DNA of 64,000 nt. Origin: Neobacillus sp. PS3-34 (GTDB lineage Bacteria; Bacillota; Bacilli; Bacillales; Cytobacillaceae). Below are positions 1 through 9,825 of the stretch, piece after piece. Under the pieces are notes generated by a model. That model was not told where the DNA came from. It ran no database searches and saw only the letters and a list, made by a program, of their open reading frames with translations. The DNA lies in contig NZ_CP133267.1 of the NCBI RefSeq assembly GCF_030915465.1, forward strand, positions 1,240,001 through 1,304,000. Direction: 5' to 3'. The first letter of the stretch is position 1. Each line of letters starts with the position of its first letter. The translations under genes and the position numbers were made by a program.

Positions 1-261
1 GAAAACCGGTACTTCCTTCCCTTCCCATTTAGACTTGTACTTATGATAAAGTCTATCTACTTTTTCCCATATGATTTTTTTTTGCAGGGTTTTGAATACA
101 TTTTCTGCTTCCCTTGTCGGCTTGTACATACCAAAGTTAAGTAATTGTTCATATATTCTATTTGGCTTCTGGCCGTTGAAATATGCTGTCAACCGATCAC
201 ATATTTTGACTGGCTGATAAAAATCCTCCTCAAGCCACTGGTTTGTTGGTACCACTCCCAT
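1..261 (-). CDS. yjaZ: YjaZ-like protein (DUF2268), N-terminal part, cut by window edge
   Basis: Eighty-seven codons read without a stop from an ATG at 261 down to base 1, so the gene continues outside the window. A GGAAGGAG ribosome site lies just upstream of the ATG. The protein begins MGVVPTNQWLEED and is hydrophilic, without a signal peptide. In B. subtilis yjaZ follows fabF directly and encodes a DUF2268 protein, a family predicted to be zinc proteases; the metal motif would lie in the missing C-terminal part. Identity therefore rests on synteny and the general look of the N-terminus. A terminator separates it from fabF. Confidence 0.7.
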   Translation of the reverse strand, partial: MGVVPTNQWLEEDFYQPVKICDRLTAYFNGQKPNRIYEQLLNFGMYKPTREAENVFKTLQKKIIWEKVDRLYHKYKSKWEGKEVPVF

Positions 262-398
262 AACCCCACTCCTTCCTCATGATTTTCTTTCTGCAGTTTA
301 TGAGAACGGAGGCAATGGGTTCCTAATTTAAGAATACTCGCCGATTGACGAGCCTTTTGGGGCGAAGACAGAGGCGTAGTTACCCTCTTTATGTGTAA

Positions 399-443
399 TA
401 AAAAAAGGCAGGCACTAGGATATGAAGCATCCCGATGCCTGCC
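399..443 (-). terminator. Terminator of the fabHF operon
   Basis: An inverted repeat GGCAGGCA (436-443 on the minus strand) pairs with TGCCTGCC (407-414) and is followed on the minus strand by a run of Ts. It lies 18 bases after the fabF stop codon. Confidence 0.85.
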
Positions 444-460
444 GCTTATATTCAATCAGC

Positions 461-1699
461 TTATTCGTATTTTTTAAAGGCAATTGTTGCATTATTGCCG
501 CCAAATCCAAGAGAGTTGCTGATGGCTGCTCTGATTTCCTTTTGGCGGGAAGCATTTGGAACATAGTCCAAATCACATTCCGGGTCTGGTGTTTCGTAAT
601 TGATAGTCGGCGGCAATACGCCTTCCTTCATCGCTAAAACCGTAAATATGGCTTCTACACCACCAGCTGCGCCCAGAAGGTGTCCTGTCATCGATTTTGT
701 TGAGCTTACTGCCAGCTTATAAGCATGTTCTCCAAACACTTCTTTAATAGCCATTGTTTCATATTTATCATTGTAGTCTGTAGATGTTCCGTGTGCGTTA
801 ATGTAATCGATCTCCTCCACTTTAAAGCCGGCGTCTTCGATTGCCATTTTCATTGCACGGGCACCGCCTTCTCCTCCGGGAGCTGGGGCAGTGATATGGT
901 AAGCATCGCCTGTTGCTCCATAACCTACGATTTCTGCATATATTTTAGCACCGCGTGCCAATGCATGCTCAAGTTCTTCCAGTACAACTATTCCTGCACC
1001 TTCGCCCATGACAAAGCCATCGCGGTTCTTATCAAACGGGCGACTAGCTGTGTTCGGGTCAGGATTCGTTGATAATGCAGTATTTGCGCAAAAACCTGCA
1101 ACGGCCATTTTTGTAATAGGTGCCTCCGCACCTCCTGTTACCATTGCATCAGCATCCCCTCGCTGGATTACTTTAAAGGCGTCTCCAATTGAATTTGTCC
1201 CTGTAGCACAAGCCGTGACAGTACAGGAATTAAAACCTCTAGCTCCAATCGTTATAGAAACCTGGCCAGTTGCCATATCAGGAATCATCATCGGAACAAA
1301 GAATGGGCTTACTCGTCGGTATCCCCGATTTAAAAAAGTTTCATATTGCTGTTCAAATGTTTCCATACCGCCAATGCCGGAGCCAATCCACACACCAACA
1401 CGAGGAGCATTTTCTTCGTTTATAATTAGCCCGGAATCTTTGACAGCCATTAATGAAGCAGCAACAGCATATTGAGTAAAGCGGTCCATTTTTCGGACAT
1501 CCTTTTTTTCAATAAACACTTCTGGATTAAAATCTTTTAACTCTGCAGCAACCTTTGCGGGAAATTCTTCTGCGTTTATCCTCGTTAATGGGCCAATTCC
1601 TGATTTTCCTTCAATAATGTTCTTCCAGCTTGTTTCAATATCGTTGCCAAGCGGAGTTACTGCTCCGACACCTGTTACGACTACCCTTCGCTTGTTCAT
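461..1699 (-). CDS. fabF: Beta-ketoacyl-ACP synthase II (FabF)
   Basis: Condensing enzyme of type II fatty acid synthesis; it elongates acyl-ACP with malonyl-ACP in the cytosol. The 412 residues are the normal family length. The Cys-His-His triad is visible: Cys164 in TACATGTNS, His303 in [11 protein letters not shown] and His340 in [12 protein letters not shown], with the conserved Lys335. The start has AAGGAG upstream. It lies 92 bases after fabH on the same strand and shares its promoter and terminator, as in B. subtilis, so FapR control through the fabH operator is likely. The reading frame is intact. Confidence 0.97.
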   Translation of the reverse strand: MNKRRVVVTGVGAVTPLGNDIETSWKNIIEGKSGIGPLTRINAEEFPAKVAAELKDFNPEVFIEKKDVRKMDRFTQYAVAASLMAVKDSGLIINEENAPRVGVWIGSGIGGMETFEQQYETFLNRGYRRVSPFFVPMMIPDMATGQVSITIGARGFNSCTVTACATGTNSIGDAFKVIQRGDADAMVTGGAEAPITKMAVAGFCANTALSTNPDPNTASRPFDKNRDGFVMGEGAGIVVLEELEHALARGAKIYAEIVGYGATGDAYHITAPAPGGEGGARAMKMAIEDAGFKVEEIDYINAHGTSTDYNDKYETMAIKEVFGEHAYKLAVSSTKSMTGHLLGAAGGVEAIFTVLAMKEGVLPPTINYETPDPECDLDYVPNASRQKEIRAAISNSLGFGGNNATIAFKKYE

Positions 1700-1791
1700 A
1701 TATGTCCATCTCCTTTTTCATTCGGATATTCTGTGCTTATAAAAATTGTTTAATTCCCGGTAACATACAAGGGAATATTATTCAAAAAAAA

Positions 1792-2724
1792 TTACCTGCC
1801 CCAGCGAATCGCTATGGCTCCCCATGTTAAGCCTCCCCCAAAGCCTACCATAACAATGAGGTCGTCATCTTTTATCTTTCCTGCTTCCAATTCTTCTACT
1901 ATTGAAATAGGGATAGAAGCCGCTGATGTATTTCCATATTTATTTACCGTTTTGGACATTTTTTCAGGCGGCAGTTCAAGCCTTTGACGGGCTGCTTCCA
2001 TTATGCGGATATTTGCCTGATGGGGGATTAGAAAATCTACATCTTCTTTTGTAAGCCCTGCTTTATCAAGTACGTTCAGGCAGCTTTCTCCCATTTGGCG
2101 AACTGCAAATTTGAAGACTTCACGTCCATTCATAATGATAAACTCATCCTGATAAAGATGCTTTCCACCTGTACCATCTGCTCCGAGTTCAAAGGATAGA
2201 ATTCCCCTGCCTTCACTAACATTCCCTACTACCACTGCACCGGCACCATCTCCAAACAACACGGCCGTATTTCTGTCATCCCAGTCGGTTATTTTGGATA
2301 GTTTTTCAACGCCTATTACCAGTACGTTTTTGTAAACACCTGATTCAATAAACTGTTTGGCTGTCACAATCCCATACATAAAACCTGCGCAAGCGGCACT
2401 AATATCCATTGCAGCAGCGTTAACAGCCCCCAGTTTTTCCTGGAGCATGCATGCCACCGTTGGGAAAGGCCGATCAGGAGTGACTGTCGCTACAAGGATC
2501 ATATCCAGATCGGTAGCGGAAATTCCTGCATTCTCAATCGCCTTTTTCGCAGCTCCATATGCCATGTCAGAAGTATTTACGTCATCTGCTGCTATTCTTC
2601 GTTCTTCGATGCCCGTCCTTGTTCGAATCCACTCATCAGATGTATCCACTATTTTTTCCAAATCAGCGTTTGTCAGAATCTTTTCTGGCAAATACCTTCC
2701 TATGCCGATAATTCCTGCACCCAT
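1792..2724 (-). CDS. fabH: Beta-ketoacyl-ACP synthase III (FabH)
   Basis: Initiates fatty acid synthesis by condensing acetyl-CoA or branched acyl-CoA primers with malonyl-ACP. The 310 residues are full length. The catalytic triad is Cys112 (ISAACAGF), His235 (LIPHQANIR) and Asn265 ([10 protein letters not shown]). The ATG is preceded by AAAAGGAGCTGG. It is the first gene of the fabH-fabF pair, with a FapR-type operator upstream. B. subtilis has two FabH paralogues; gene order (between comZ and fabF) makes this the FabHA orthologue, but a second copy cannot be judged from this window. Confidence 0.97.
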   Translation of the reverse strand: MGAGIIGIGRYLPEKILTNADLEKIVDTSDEWIRTRTGIEERRIAADDVNTSDMAYGAAKKAIENAGISATDLDMILVATVTPDRPFPTVACMLQEKLGAVNAAAMDISAACAGFMYGIVTAKQFIESGVYKNVLVIGVEKLSKITDWDDRNTAVLFGDGAGAVVVGNVSEGRGILSFELGADGTGGKHLYQDEFIIMNGREVFKFAVRQMGESCLNVLDKAGLTKEDVDFLIPHQANIRIMEAARQRLELPPEKMSKTVNKYGNTSAASIPISIVEELEAGKIKDDDLIVMVGFGGGLTWGAIAIRWGR

Positions 2725-2783
2725 GTTACCAGCTCCTTTTAATATAACTATATTCTATAGATTATCAAACTTATTATCAATTA

Positions 2784-2800
2784 TTATTACCTGGTACTAA
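2784..2800 (-). promoter_or_regulatory. FapR operator upstream of fabH
   Basis: The 17-mer reads TTAGTACCAGGTAATAA on the minus strand and matches the FapR consensus TTAGTACCTGRTACTAA at all but one base of the palindrome. One possible promoter, TTGTAA (2803-2808) and AATAAT (2780-2785) with 17 bases between, would put the operator in the spacer. A second, TTGATA-17-TAGAAT at 2752-2780, lies just downstream. FapR with malonyl-CoA as inducer controls fab genes in Bacillus. Confidence 0.82.
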
Positions 2801-2916
2801 TTTTACAAACAAATTTAGGTTTTCGCAATAGGTTTATCCGCTTTTATCCATACCTTTTCTGTCTGCTTACATAATTTAAAGTAGGTTCTTCTATTGGAAA
2901 GGGGGAATTGAAGGTT

Positions 2917-3162
2917 ATGGAGGAACAATCAAATAAAAACGAAAAGTCTACAGTCGACCCTTTTAGCCGGTTTATGTTCGGTCCAGGCAGAGAAGTTAAT
3001 AATACGGTTCGTTCGGGAACACGCAGACCGGAATCACAGGAAACAGTCGATTTTGATGAATTATTGATGAATTTTGAGGCGTTAATGGATTCGGCGAGCA
3101 AGCTTAAGCCTTTTTTCAGAAAGATTTATCCCGTTGTAGAACAATTTTGGAAAAAAAATTAG
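2917..3162 (+). CDS. Small hypothetical protein in the yjzB position
   Basis: Encodes 81 residues, divergent from fabH and convergent with comZ. The start is uncertain: a GGAAAGGGGG site at 2896-2905 is 11 bases from the ATG at 2917, while an in-frame TTG at 2908 is too close to it. The protein is charged and hydrophilic, begins MEEQSNKNEKSTVDPF, and carries a C-terminal Lys/Phe-rich helix. It has no signal peptide or membrane segment. B. subtilis has a small gene, yjzB, in this position; whether the two are homologous cannot be judged here. Function unknown. Confidence 0.6.
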   Translation: MEEQSNKNEKSTVDPFSRFMFGPGREVNNTVRSGTRRPESQETVDFDELLMNFEALMDSASKLKPFFRKIYPVVEQFWKKN

Positions 3163-3186
3163 CTGCCGTTTCTCCGGCAGCTATAC
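3152..3186. terminator. Bidirectional terminator between the small gene and comZ
   Basis: AGCTGCCG and CGGCAGCT form an 8-bp stem around a short loop, with an A-run on the left and pyrimidines on the right. On the minus strand it ends in eight Ts, serving med-comZ; on the plus strand it could serve the small gene. Confidence 0.75.
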
Positions 3187-3190
3187 TTTC

Positions 3191-3391
3191 TTACTCTTGC
3201 TTTAACTCTTTTCTTGCATCCTCTTTTCCCAACTCGTATGCCTCAGCCATTACTTGTGTAAATAAAGACATAAACGGCTGAATCAGTTCCATTGATAATT
3301 CAATGCCCGCTTGGTCCAATTGAGCTTTTGCCTCCGGAAAATGCTTCATTGCAATCTGCATGAACTGCAGGTTTTTTTCTTGTACATTCAT
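3191..3391 (-). CDS. comZ: ComG operon repressor ComZ
   Basis: A 66-residue protein closely resembling B. subtilis ComZ (63 residues), with the shared pattern LQFMQIAMKHFPEAKAQL near the start and QPFMSLFTQVMAEAYELGK near the end. ComZ is reported to repress comG and so lower transformation. It follows med by 15 bases with a ribosome site in the gap, as in the med-comZ operon of B. subtilis. Confidence 0.93.
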   Translation of the reverse strand: MNVQEKNLQFMQIAMKHFPEAKAQLDQAGIELSMELIQPFMSLFTQVMAEAYELGKEDARKELKQE

Positions 3392-3406
3392 ATGTATTCT
3401 CCTTCG

Positions 3407-4360
3407 TTATTCTTGATTTGGAAGCTTTCCAGTCTTTTTATAATTTTTAATTTCGCGATCCATTTTTTTGATAAATTCCTTATCAACCAAAGGACTGAAT
3501 TCCCCTAATGTGATTACGTCATCTTTAAAATCATAGGAAAGATTGCCTGATTTTAAAATTCCTTCTGAATATTGCTTTGCGATTAGTTCATACAGCTTGT
3601 CTACTTGCTGTATCGTGCTGGTTAAAACTGTCGATTCACCAAGATCGGACTGATCAGAAACGTACCCGATGACATATAGGCCATGTTCTTTCATCTTTTC
3701 AATAACAGGAACATTAAATCCATCACCTGCTGGATAAACAACATCAATTCCTTCTTTAAGCATATTTTCCAGAAGCTCATTAGCCTTTTTTTGATCATCC
3801 CAATTGCCGACATATTGAATCGAAACCTTTGTGTCCTTATTTTCATTCATGGCACCCTCATAGTAGCCTTCCACTTCCGGCTGCCACTCATAGGCAGCAA
3901 TGACTCCTATTTTATGGGTTTTAGACATATGAGCCGCAGTCATGCCCCCAAAAAAACCCATCGCATGACCCTTAAAATTCAGACTTGTCGTGTTCTTATT
4001 TTTTGCATCTCCATTAAAACTTACAAAGTGGATTTTGGGATAGTCTTTTGAAATATCATTAAAATACTGAGCAAATTCTGCCCCATGGCCAAAAATTAGG
4101 TTGACACCTTTCTGGTCAAGTTCCTTTACCGCCCGTTTCACTACTGATTCTGTATCCATGCCTTCTTTATAGTAGACATCTATATTAAATTGGGATTGGA
4201 TTTTCAGCATTCCTTTATAGCCCTTTGTTCCCCAAACCTGGTCATTGATCGTTTCAGGAACGAGCAATCCAACCTTTTTTAATTTTCCCGCTGTGACTGG
4301 TTGTCCGCATGCCCCAAGCAAAATAAGGCTTAAAAATATCACAGCGAAACGGTTCCACAT
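3407..4360 (-). CDS. med: Med, BMP-family lipoprotein, positive regulator of comK
   Basis: A surface lipoprotein of the basic membrane protein (BMP/PnrA-like periplasmic binding) family. In B. subtilis Med raises comK expression and has been linked to competence and heat-related phenotypes. The ATG at 4360 is chosen because AAGGAG lies nine bases upstream; an earlier in-frame TTG lies inside that site. The signal peptide ends in a lipobox LLGAC with Cys18 as the lipidated residue. The 317 residues agree with the family, and VGLLVPETINDQVWGTKGYKG is the typical start of the binding fold. It is the first gene of med-comZ. Confidence 0.93.
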   Translation of the reverse strand: MWNRFAVIFLSLILLGACGQPVTAGKLKKVGLLVPETINDQVWGTKGYKGMLKIQSQFNIDVYYKEGMDTESVVKRAVKELDQKGVNLIFGHGAEFAQYFNDISKDYPKIHFVSFNGDAKNKNTTSLNFKGHAMGFFGGMTAAHMSKTHKIGVIAAYEWQPEVEGYYEGAMNENKDTKVSIQYVGNWDDQKKANELLENMLKEGIDVVYPAGDGFNVPVIEKMKEHGLYVIGYVSDQSDLGESTVLTSTIQQVDKLYELIAKQYSEGILKSGNLSYDFKDDVITLGEFSPLVDKEFIKKMDREIKNYKKTGKLPNQE

Positions 4361-4411
4361 ACATTGCAACTCCTTTTGACGGCTGCCCTTTTCTTCTGTT
4401 ACGTTCTAACC

Positions 4412-4442
4412 AGCTAAAAAAAAAGCCGTATAGCTCTTTTTA
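4412..4442 (-). terminator. Terminator after yjaV
   Basis: On the minus strand AAAAAGAGC and GGCTTTTTTTTT form an A/T-rich hairpin closed by a GC pair and ending in a nine-T run. It lies between the yjaV stop and the med promoter region. Confidence 0.6.
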
Positions 4443-4486
4443 TTCTACCTCTATCAATAAAAATTGAAAAGTTTTTTCATTTCAGT

Positions 4487-5323
4487 TTACATGCTTCCGA
4501 TATCAATATGAGCCCAGTGCTCTTTCTGCTTCTTCCTGGCTTCAAGAAAAGTTGTAGGGTTTTTTATCTGCAGACGTTTTATATCTTTACTATTTAACTG
4601 CATTTCGGATTGATCATCCTCTAGCCTGCGAATTTCCACACCCAGCTCTTCCATACAATTCTTCCAATAATTCCTGACGCCGCTTTCAAGCAAATAAGCA
4701 CCTACTGTACCAGTTTCCAATTGTTTCAGGATTAGGCTAAGTGCATCTTCAATATATAGAAGATCTCCTCTCCACTCACGGCTGCCTGCGTAATCAATCT
4801 TTTGTCCATTTAATATCGCATAATGTGAAAAAAAGGAGGAAGGCTGCCATGGGCCATATACAGACGGTAAATATAGCGTCAGCACATTTTTTTTAATCCT
4901 ATTTAAATTTTCCAAAAAAGAACTTAAATCACCATTTCCAGAATGGGAAGAATCAGCAAGGAACTGAATAGGTAGTAAAAGAACGAGCAGGTTCTTCCCA
5001 CTTTCTTTTAAGAAATTTTCTTCCAGAAAGGTCTTTAATGCCCTGTCATTTAGTACTTGTTCTTCGTTACGTTCCATAAAAAAATCAAACAGAGATACAA
5101 TAACCGCAAACGGTCGTTCACTTGCCGGTATCCACTCTTTTTCACCCGATGACAGCTCTTGAAAGTTTGCATTCCGCCCTACTTCCAGACGTTTCTCCTC
5201 TGTGAAGGGATTAAATTCGTTCGAATAATCGATTCCCTTTACTTCCCAGCCATTATTAAGAAGTGCTGTGCACAGGTGAAATCCTATAAACTGATATGTT
5301 CCGTAAATAAAAGCATTGTGCAT
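4487..5323 (-). CDS. yjaV: YjaV, NAD-dependent epimerase/dehydratase-like protein
   Basis: Encodes 278 residues. The start at 5323 is preferred because GGGAGG lies eight bases upstream; an ATG 12 codons earlier lacks such a site. The N-terminal half resembles an extended SDR fold (FIYGTYQFIGFHLCTALL, a diverged Rossmann glycine pattern; LYLPSVYGPWQPSSFF as in the substrate-side loop), but the classical GxxGxxG is degenerate, so cofactor use is doubtful. In B. subtilis yjaV lies between yjaU and med exactly as here. Function unknown. Confidence 0.75.
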   Translation of the reverse strand: MHNAFIYGTYQFIGFHLCTALLNNGWEVKGIDYSNEFNPFTEEKRLEVGRNANFQELSSGEKEWIPASERPFAVIVSLFDFFMERNEEQVLNDRALKTFLEENFLKESGKNLLVLLLPIQFLADSSHSGNGDLSSFLENLNRIKKNVLTLYLPSVYGPWQPSSFFSHYAILNGQKIDYAGSREWRGDLLYIEDALSLILKQLETGTVGAYLLESGVRNYWKNCMEELGVEIRRLEDDQSEMQLNSKDIKRLQIKNPTTFLEARKKQKEHWAHIDIGSM

Positions 5324-5407
5324 TTCTATGCCTCCCACCATGAGTTCCTTATACTGCATCCTATGCCGAAGAAAAAGTTTTATTTCTTCTAAGGCATTAC
5401 AGAGCCA

Positions 5408-6140
5408 TTAAAGTTCCTTTTCATGGGAGCTGAAAAATTTAATCATTTGATGCCTAAGCTGCTGTTTCTTTTCTGGAACCATGTAGCTGGCAGTTACCGA
5501 TATTTTTCCACCTTGCTCATTTAGAAGCTTTTGATAGAGTCTGGATTGGGTAAATCCTTCCCCCTGCCAAAATATGAAAAAGCTTAACTGGTATATCTGC
5601 ATCAAAATATACTGGAGATCCATTTTTCAATATTTCACTTTCAATGGTACGAATGTCTTTTTGGTAAGCATACGACAGCTCATTCAAAAGCTTTTTGTAA
5701 AAAAATTTATGCTCCTTTTCCTGCTCCAGATGAAGATTTAAAGATAAAATTGGATTTACTAATACTGCGGACCTGATTTGGTCCTTCATTTCCTTAAATA
5801 AGCTCATCGCAACAAGAGCGCCCATTCCTTCGGCAAGAATATGAATTTTTTCATTCATTATTTCATTTCTGATTATATGCTGATACAGTCTCTGCGCCAA
5901 TTGGACAGCTCGCCTGCTTCCCCAGTTCCTGCCATAAAGATTAGATGAAAAAATAGTGTACCCTGATTCCTTCAGATTTTGGATAAGGAATTGTTTCCCT
6001 TCATTTTGCAGCCAGAAGCTTTTGCTTTCATCTACGAAATGCCTTTCATCTCCTATAATCAGGATACCGAAACCATTTGGCTTTTCTGGGTAATGGATGA
6101 TATTCCATTGGGTATCCAGTTGAAAAATCCGGTTATCCAT
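5408..6140 (-). CDS. yjaU: YjaU, alpha/beta-hydrolase-like protein (frameshifted)
   Basis: Two overlapping pieces (6140 to about 5560 and about 5560 to 5408) join into one protein of about 243 residues if one G is removed from the GGGGG run near 5566 (or two bases were lost). The restored join reads FHILAGEGFTQSRLYQKLL. The first part has the look of an alpha/beta hydrolase: a nucleophile-elbow-like segment LAEGMGALVAMSLF (Gly in place of the usual Ser) and a following VLVNPILSL strand. The gene precedes yjaV on the same strand, as in B. subtilis. The ATG has AAAGGAG upstream. The frameshift is probably a sequence error. Confidence 0.7.
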
Positions 6141-6389
6141 AGATAAAACTCCTTTTGCATAATTTCCTCAGATTATCGTATGCGGTGACTCCAGATTGGA
6201 AAGGGAATTTGCCTATTAAATCAAGGCTTATTGAAGGATTTTTATCTTTTCTGAGTTTACTTCACATTGAAATATACACCCAATCCATATTACAAAATCA
6301 GGAAAAGGAGATTATTCAGTTTATGCATTTATTATTTTCGACACATATGGTAAGATTGGAAAAGAATGAAATAGTAAGAGGTGAAAATC

Positions 6390-6578
6390 GTGAAATATCT
6401 TTGGACTTTTTTCTGGACTTTCCTTCTCGTTCAAATGTTGACGTATGTTGTAAGCTCCATGATCGGCATTGAATACAATGTTGAAACCGGTACCATTCTT
6501 GCAGTGGCAGTAACCATCCTGATTCTAATCGTTCCTGCACTTATTCCTAATGAACCGGAAGAAAAACATATTCATTAA
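6390..6578 (+). CDS. yjzD: YjzD family small membrane protein
   Basis: Encodes 62 residues with two predicted membrane helices (about residues 3-24 and 34-53). A GTG start at 6390 is chosen because AAGAGG lies six bases upstream; the in-frame GTG at 6381 overlaps that site. The length and the opening MKYLWTFFWTFLL match B. subtilis YjzD (61 residues). Divergent from yjaU. Function unknown. Confidence 0.82.
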   Translation: MKYLWTFFWTFLLVQMLTYVVSSMIGIEYNVETGTILAVAVTILILIVPALIPNEPEEKHIH

Positions 6579-6590
6579 GAAATACGATTT

Positions 6591-6631
6591 AAAAAGTCAT
6601 CCTGTTCTTCAAAGACAGGATGACTTTTTTT
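6591..6631. terminator. Bidirectional terminator between yjzD and clpB
   Basis: AAAAAGTCATCCTGT pairs with ACAGGATGACTTTTTTT around a short loop. It is flanked by As and Ts on the two sides, so it can end transcripts from both converging genes. Its T-run includes the clpB stop codon. Confidence 0.9.
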
Positions 6632-9226
6632 ACTTCACATTGAAGGAAAGCTGGCCATTTTCAAGCGTAACTTCCAATTCAGAATGATTCCTCAGGGCAC
6701 CTGATATTATTTCACGTGCTGCACGAGTTTCAATATTTCTCTGGATATAACGCTTTAGGGCCTTGCTCCATAAACAGGATCATAGCCATTCCTGGCAATG
6801 AATTCTTTTGCATCCTCACTTATGTTTATTCGAATGTACTGGTCCTCCAGCCTTTCCTGAAGTTCCATGATCATTTTCTCAACAATCTTTTTAAGTTCAC
6901 TGTCTTTTAATGGTTTAAATAATACCGTTTCATCTATTCTATTCAAAAACTCTGGCCGGAAATGCATCTTGAGCTGGCTAAATACCTTTTCTTCTAAGTC
7001 CTCCGAAAGTTCTTCCTCTTCTGTTTTCCCTTCCAGAAGAAATTGAGAGCCGATATTAGAGGTCATAATGATTACAGTATTTTTGAAATCAACGGTACGT
7101 CCCTGTGAATCCGTAATCCTTCCGTCGTCCAAAACCTGGAGCAGAATGTTAAAAACCTCTGGATGGGCTTTTTCCACCTCATCAAGCAGAATAACCGCAT
7201 ATTGCCGCCTGCGAATGGCTTCGGTTAATTGCCCTCCCTCTTCATAACCTACATACCCAGGGGGAGCACCTATCAATCGGGAAACAGAGAACTTTTCCAT
7301 ATATTCGGACATATCGATTCGTATTAACTGCTCCTCACTATCAAATAAGGCTTCTGCCAACGCTTTCGCAAGTTCAGTTTTTCCAACTCCTGTCGGTCCA
7401 AGAAATAAAAACGAACCGATTGGCCGGTTCGGATCTTTAATTCCAGCCCTTGCCCTAAGAACAGCATCTGAAACTAACTGAATTGCTTCATCCTGTCCTA
7501 TTACACGTTCATGGAGAATGGTTTCAAGCTTTAAAAGCTTCTCTCTCTCCCCCTCAACCAGCCTGGTAATTGGAATGCCAGTCCATCTTGCGACGATATT
7601 AGCTATTTCTTCCTCTGTTACTTCTTCACGAAGAAGGCGGTCTCCGTCGCCGTTTCCGATATTCTCCATTTCCTTTAGCTCTTTTTCAGCTTGAGGTATC
7701 TTTCCATGGCGGAGTTCTGCAGCCCGGTTTAAATCATACTCATCCTCCGCTTTTTGCAATTCCCTTCGCAGATATTCCAGATACTCCTTTTTTTCCTGTA
7801 TTCTTTGAATACTTTGTTTCTCATTGAGCCATCGGCTTCTCATCTCTGCCGCAAGCCCTTTTAATTCTGCAAGCTCCTTTTGAAGTTCTGATAAACGCAG
7901 CAAACTTCCTTCGTCTTTCTCTTTTCTAAGCGCTGCTTCTTCTATTTCAAGCAGCATTACCCTGCGTGTTACATCATCAAGTTCAGTAGGCATGGAATCG
8001 ATTTCTGTCCGGATATGTGCACATGCCTCGTCTACAAGGTCAATCGCTTTATCAGGTAAAAATCGTTCTGAAATATAACGGTCTGATAAAGTAGCTGCTG
8101 CCACAAGTGATCTATCGTGAATTTTCACCCCATGGTGAATTTCAAAACGTTCTTTTAATCCCCTTAAAATGGAAATCGTTTCTTCTACGCCTGGTTCTTC
8201 AACCATCACCTGTTGAAAACGCCTTTCAAGTGCGGGATCTTTTTCAATATATTTACGATGTTCATCCAGGGTAGTTGCACCAATACAGTGAAGTTCACCG
8301 CGCGCAAGCATGGGCTTCAGCATATTGCCTGCATCCATGGCTCCTTCCGTTTTTCCTGCTCCGACGATGGTGTGAAGCTCATCAATGAACAAAAGAATTC
8401 TGCCTTCGCTTTTTTTCACTTCATTTAATACAGCTTTCAGCCTTTCCTCGAATTCTCCTCTGAATTTCGCACCTGCTATCAAGGAACTCATATCAAGGGA
8501 AAAAATTGTTTTATCCTTTAAACCTTCAGGGACATCCTTCCGAACAATTCTTTGTGCCAGCCCTTCGACAATAGCTGTTTTTCCAACCCCTGGCTCTCCA
8601 ATCAGTACTGGATTATTTTTTGTTTTTCTTGAAAGGATGCGGATAACATGCCTGATCTCTGTATCTCGGCCAATAACCGGATCTGTTTTTCCAGCCTTTA
8701 CTTCAGCAACTAGGTCACGCCCATATTTTTTTAGCGCTTCATAGCTCGCCTCTGGATTTTGTGTTGTCACCTTCTGATTCCCCCTTATCTCCATAATCAC
8801 CTGAATTATTTTATCGGCTTCCGCCTTATAACTGATTAACAATTTTCCCATTTCCGACGTAGGCAATTTAATAGCTGCTAAAATAAGATGTTCAACAGAA
8901 AGATATTCATCCTTGAAATCACGGGCAGCTTCTCCAGCTTTTGTTATGAGCCTGTGCAAAGGCGCTGATATATAAAGTTTCCCGTGTTCCGCTCCGTTTC
9001 CTGTCACCTGTGGCTTTTTTTTTAGACTTTCTCGGAATTCCTGTTCAACTTTTCCTTTGTCTACTCCAACTCTTTCAAGAATGGTGCTTATTAAGCTCCC
9101 GTCATGTCCCATAAGGGAAAGAAACAAATGGCTTTCGTCCACTTCCTGATGATTATTCTGTGCTGCAAGTTCCTGTGCATCCATAATGCCCTGCTGTAAA
9201 CGTTCCGTCATTTTATTGAAATCCAT
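6630..9226 (-). CDS. clpB: ATP-dependent disaggregase ClpB (frameshift near the C-terminus)
   Basis: Hsp100 disaggregase that threads protein aggregates through a hexameric ring together with DnaK. Visible parts: N-terminal Clp domain, first AAA+ module with Walker A GEPGVGKT (210-217), a long coiled-coil middle domain (about 400-525) typical of ClpB rather than ClpC, and a second AAA+ module with GPTGVGKT near residue 600. The frame breaks at [11 protein letters not shown]: one base is missing right after GGCC at 6759-6762. Restoring it gives [18 protein letters not shown] and the normal end SFNVK, total about 865 residues. A CtsR operator lies just upstream. B. subtilis 168 lacks clpB, so this is an addition relative to that genome. 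Confidence 0.95.
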
Positions 9227-9242
9227 TTATTCGCCCTCCTTA

Positions 9243-9259
9243 TTTGACCATTTTTGACC
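9243..9259 (-). promoter_or_regulatory. CtsR operator of clpB
   Basis: On the minus strand GGTCAAA-AAT-GGTCAAA is a perfect direct heptad repeat of the CtsR type (RGTCAAANANRGTCAAA). It ends 17 bases before the clpB ATG and abuts the ribosome site. A TATAAT-like -10 lies at 9272-9277. CtsR would repress clpB until heat or other protein stress. Confidence 0.93.
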
Positions 9260-9296
9260 TTTATAAAAAATATTATAAATGATTCCTAAAAAAATG

Positions 9297-9323
9297 AAAA
9301 GCCATCCGAACTGGATGGCTTTT
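9297..9323. terminator. Terminator after yjzC
   Basis: AAAAGCCATCC and GGATGGCTTTT form an 11-bp stem around GAACT. On the minus strand it follows the yjzC stop by seven bases and runs into TTTTCATTTTTTT, just upstream of the clpB promoter. Confidence 0.88.
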
Positions 9324-9329
9324 AAAAAA

Positions 9330-9509
9330 TTATGGCTTTCGAAGGTATGTCCAAAGCCGATTATGGTTCGAGTTTTCCGGAAATGCATCCCCAGCTTTTA
9401 GTTTTACTTTTTGCGGGTTGTTTACAGTGCTCCCAGTTTCGCCAATTTCGATATAAATACCATTATTAGGTGCTTTTTGGCCTGCATGAAACTGTCGGTT
9501 TTGTCCCAT
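9330..9509 (-). CDS. yjzC: YjzC family protein
   Basis: Encodes 59 residues, MGQNRQFHAGQKAPNNGIYI onwards, ending NRLWTYLRKP. This is the YjzC family pattern (small soluble protein with many Gly, Asn and Pro). The ATG at 9509 has GGAGGGAAGGC upstream. In B. subtilis yjzC and yjzD are neighbours; here clpB sits between them. Function unknown. Confidence 0.82.
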   Translation of the reverse strand: MGQNRQFHAGQKAPNNGIYIEIGETGSTVNNPQKVKLKAGDAFPENSNHNRLWTYLRKP

Positions 9510-9825
9510 TGCCTTCCCTCCTTTTGAGATATCTTTTTAGTCATTCCCTTTTCATTGAAAAAATATCGGGACTTTTGCCATTAGAAAGACTTGGCATCCG
9601 CAAAGTTTTTCATTTCCCTTTCGACAATTATTTCCCAAGCAATAATAATATTGTCAAACTTAATCGAATCTCGGATGAATTTTTGACTATTGTATGAATT
9701 TATCTTCCAATCGTTGCTAATAAACCTCGATAAACAATATAATTATAGTAGAATCTAACGTTAACAGCTGACTCTTTTGCTTCTTATTTCCATGTATTAT
9801 TTCATCACTTTAAGGTGGTTATATT
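9510..9825. other. Non-coding gap between yjzC and fnr
   Basis: An AT-rich divergent intergenic region. It should hold the promoters of yjzC and of the first fnr gene. I found no clear Fnr box, ResD-like site or hairpin in it. Confidence 0.5.

Noticed and set aside
725..1475. Long open frames antisense to fabF
   Set aside because: They mirror the codon structure of the intact fabF gene, lack ribosome sites and resemble no protein family.
6745..6765. Programmed frameshifting at the end of clpB
   Set aside because: No slippery heptamer or pseudoknot; the same kind of break occurs in many unrelated genes, mostly at GGCC, so sequence error is simpler.
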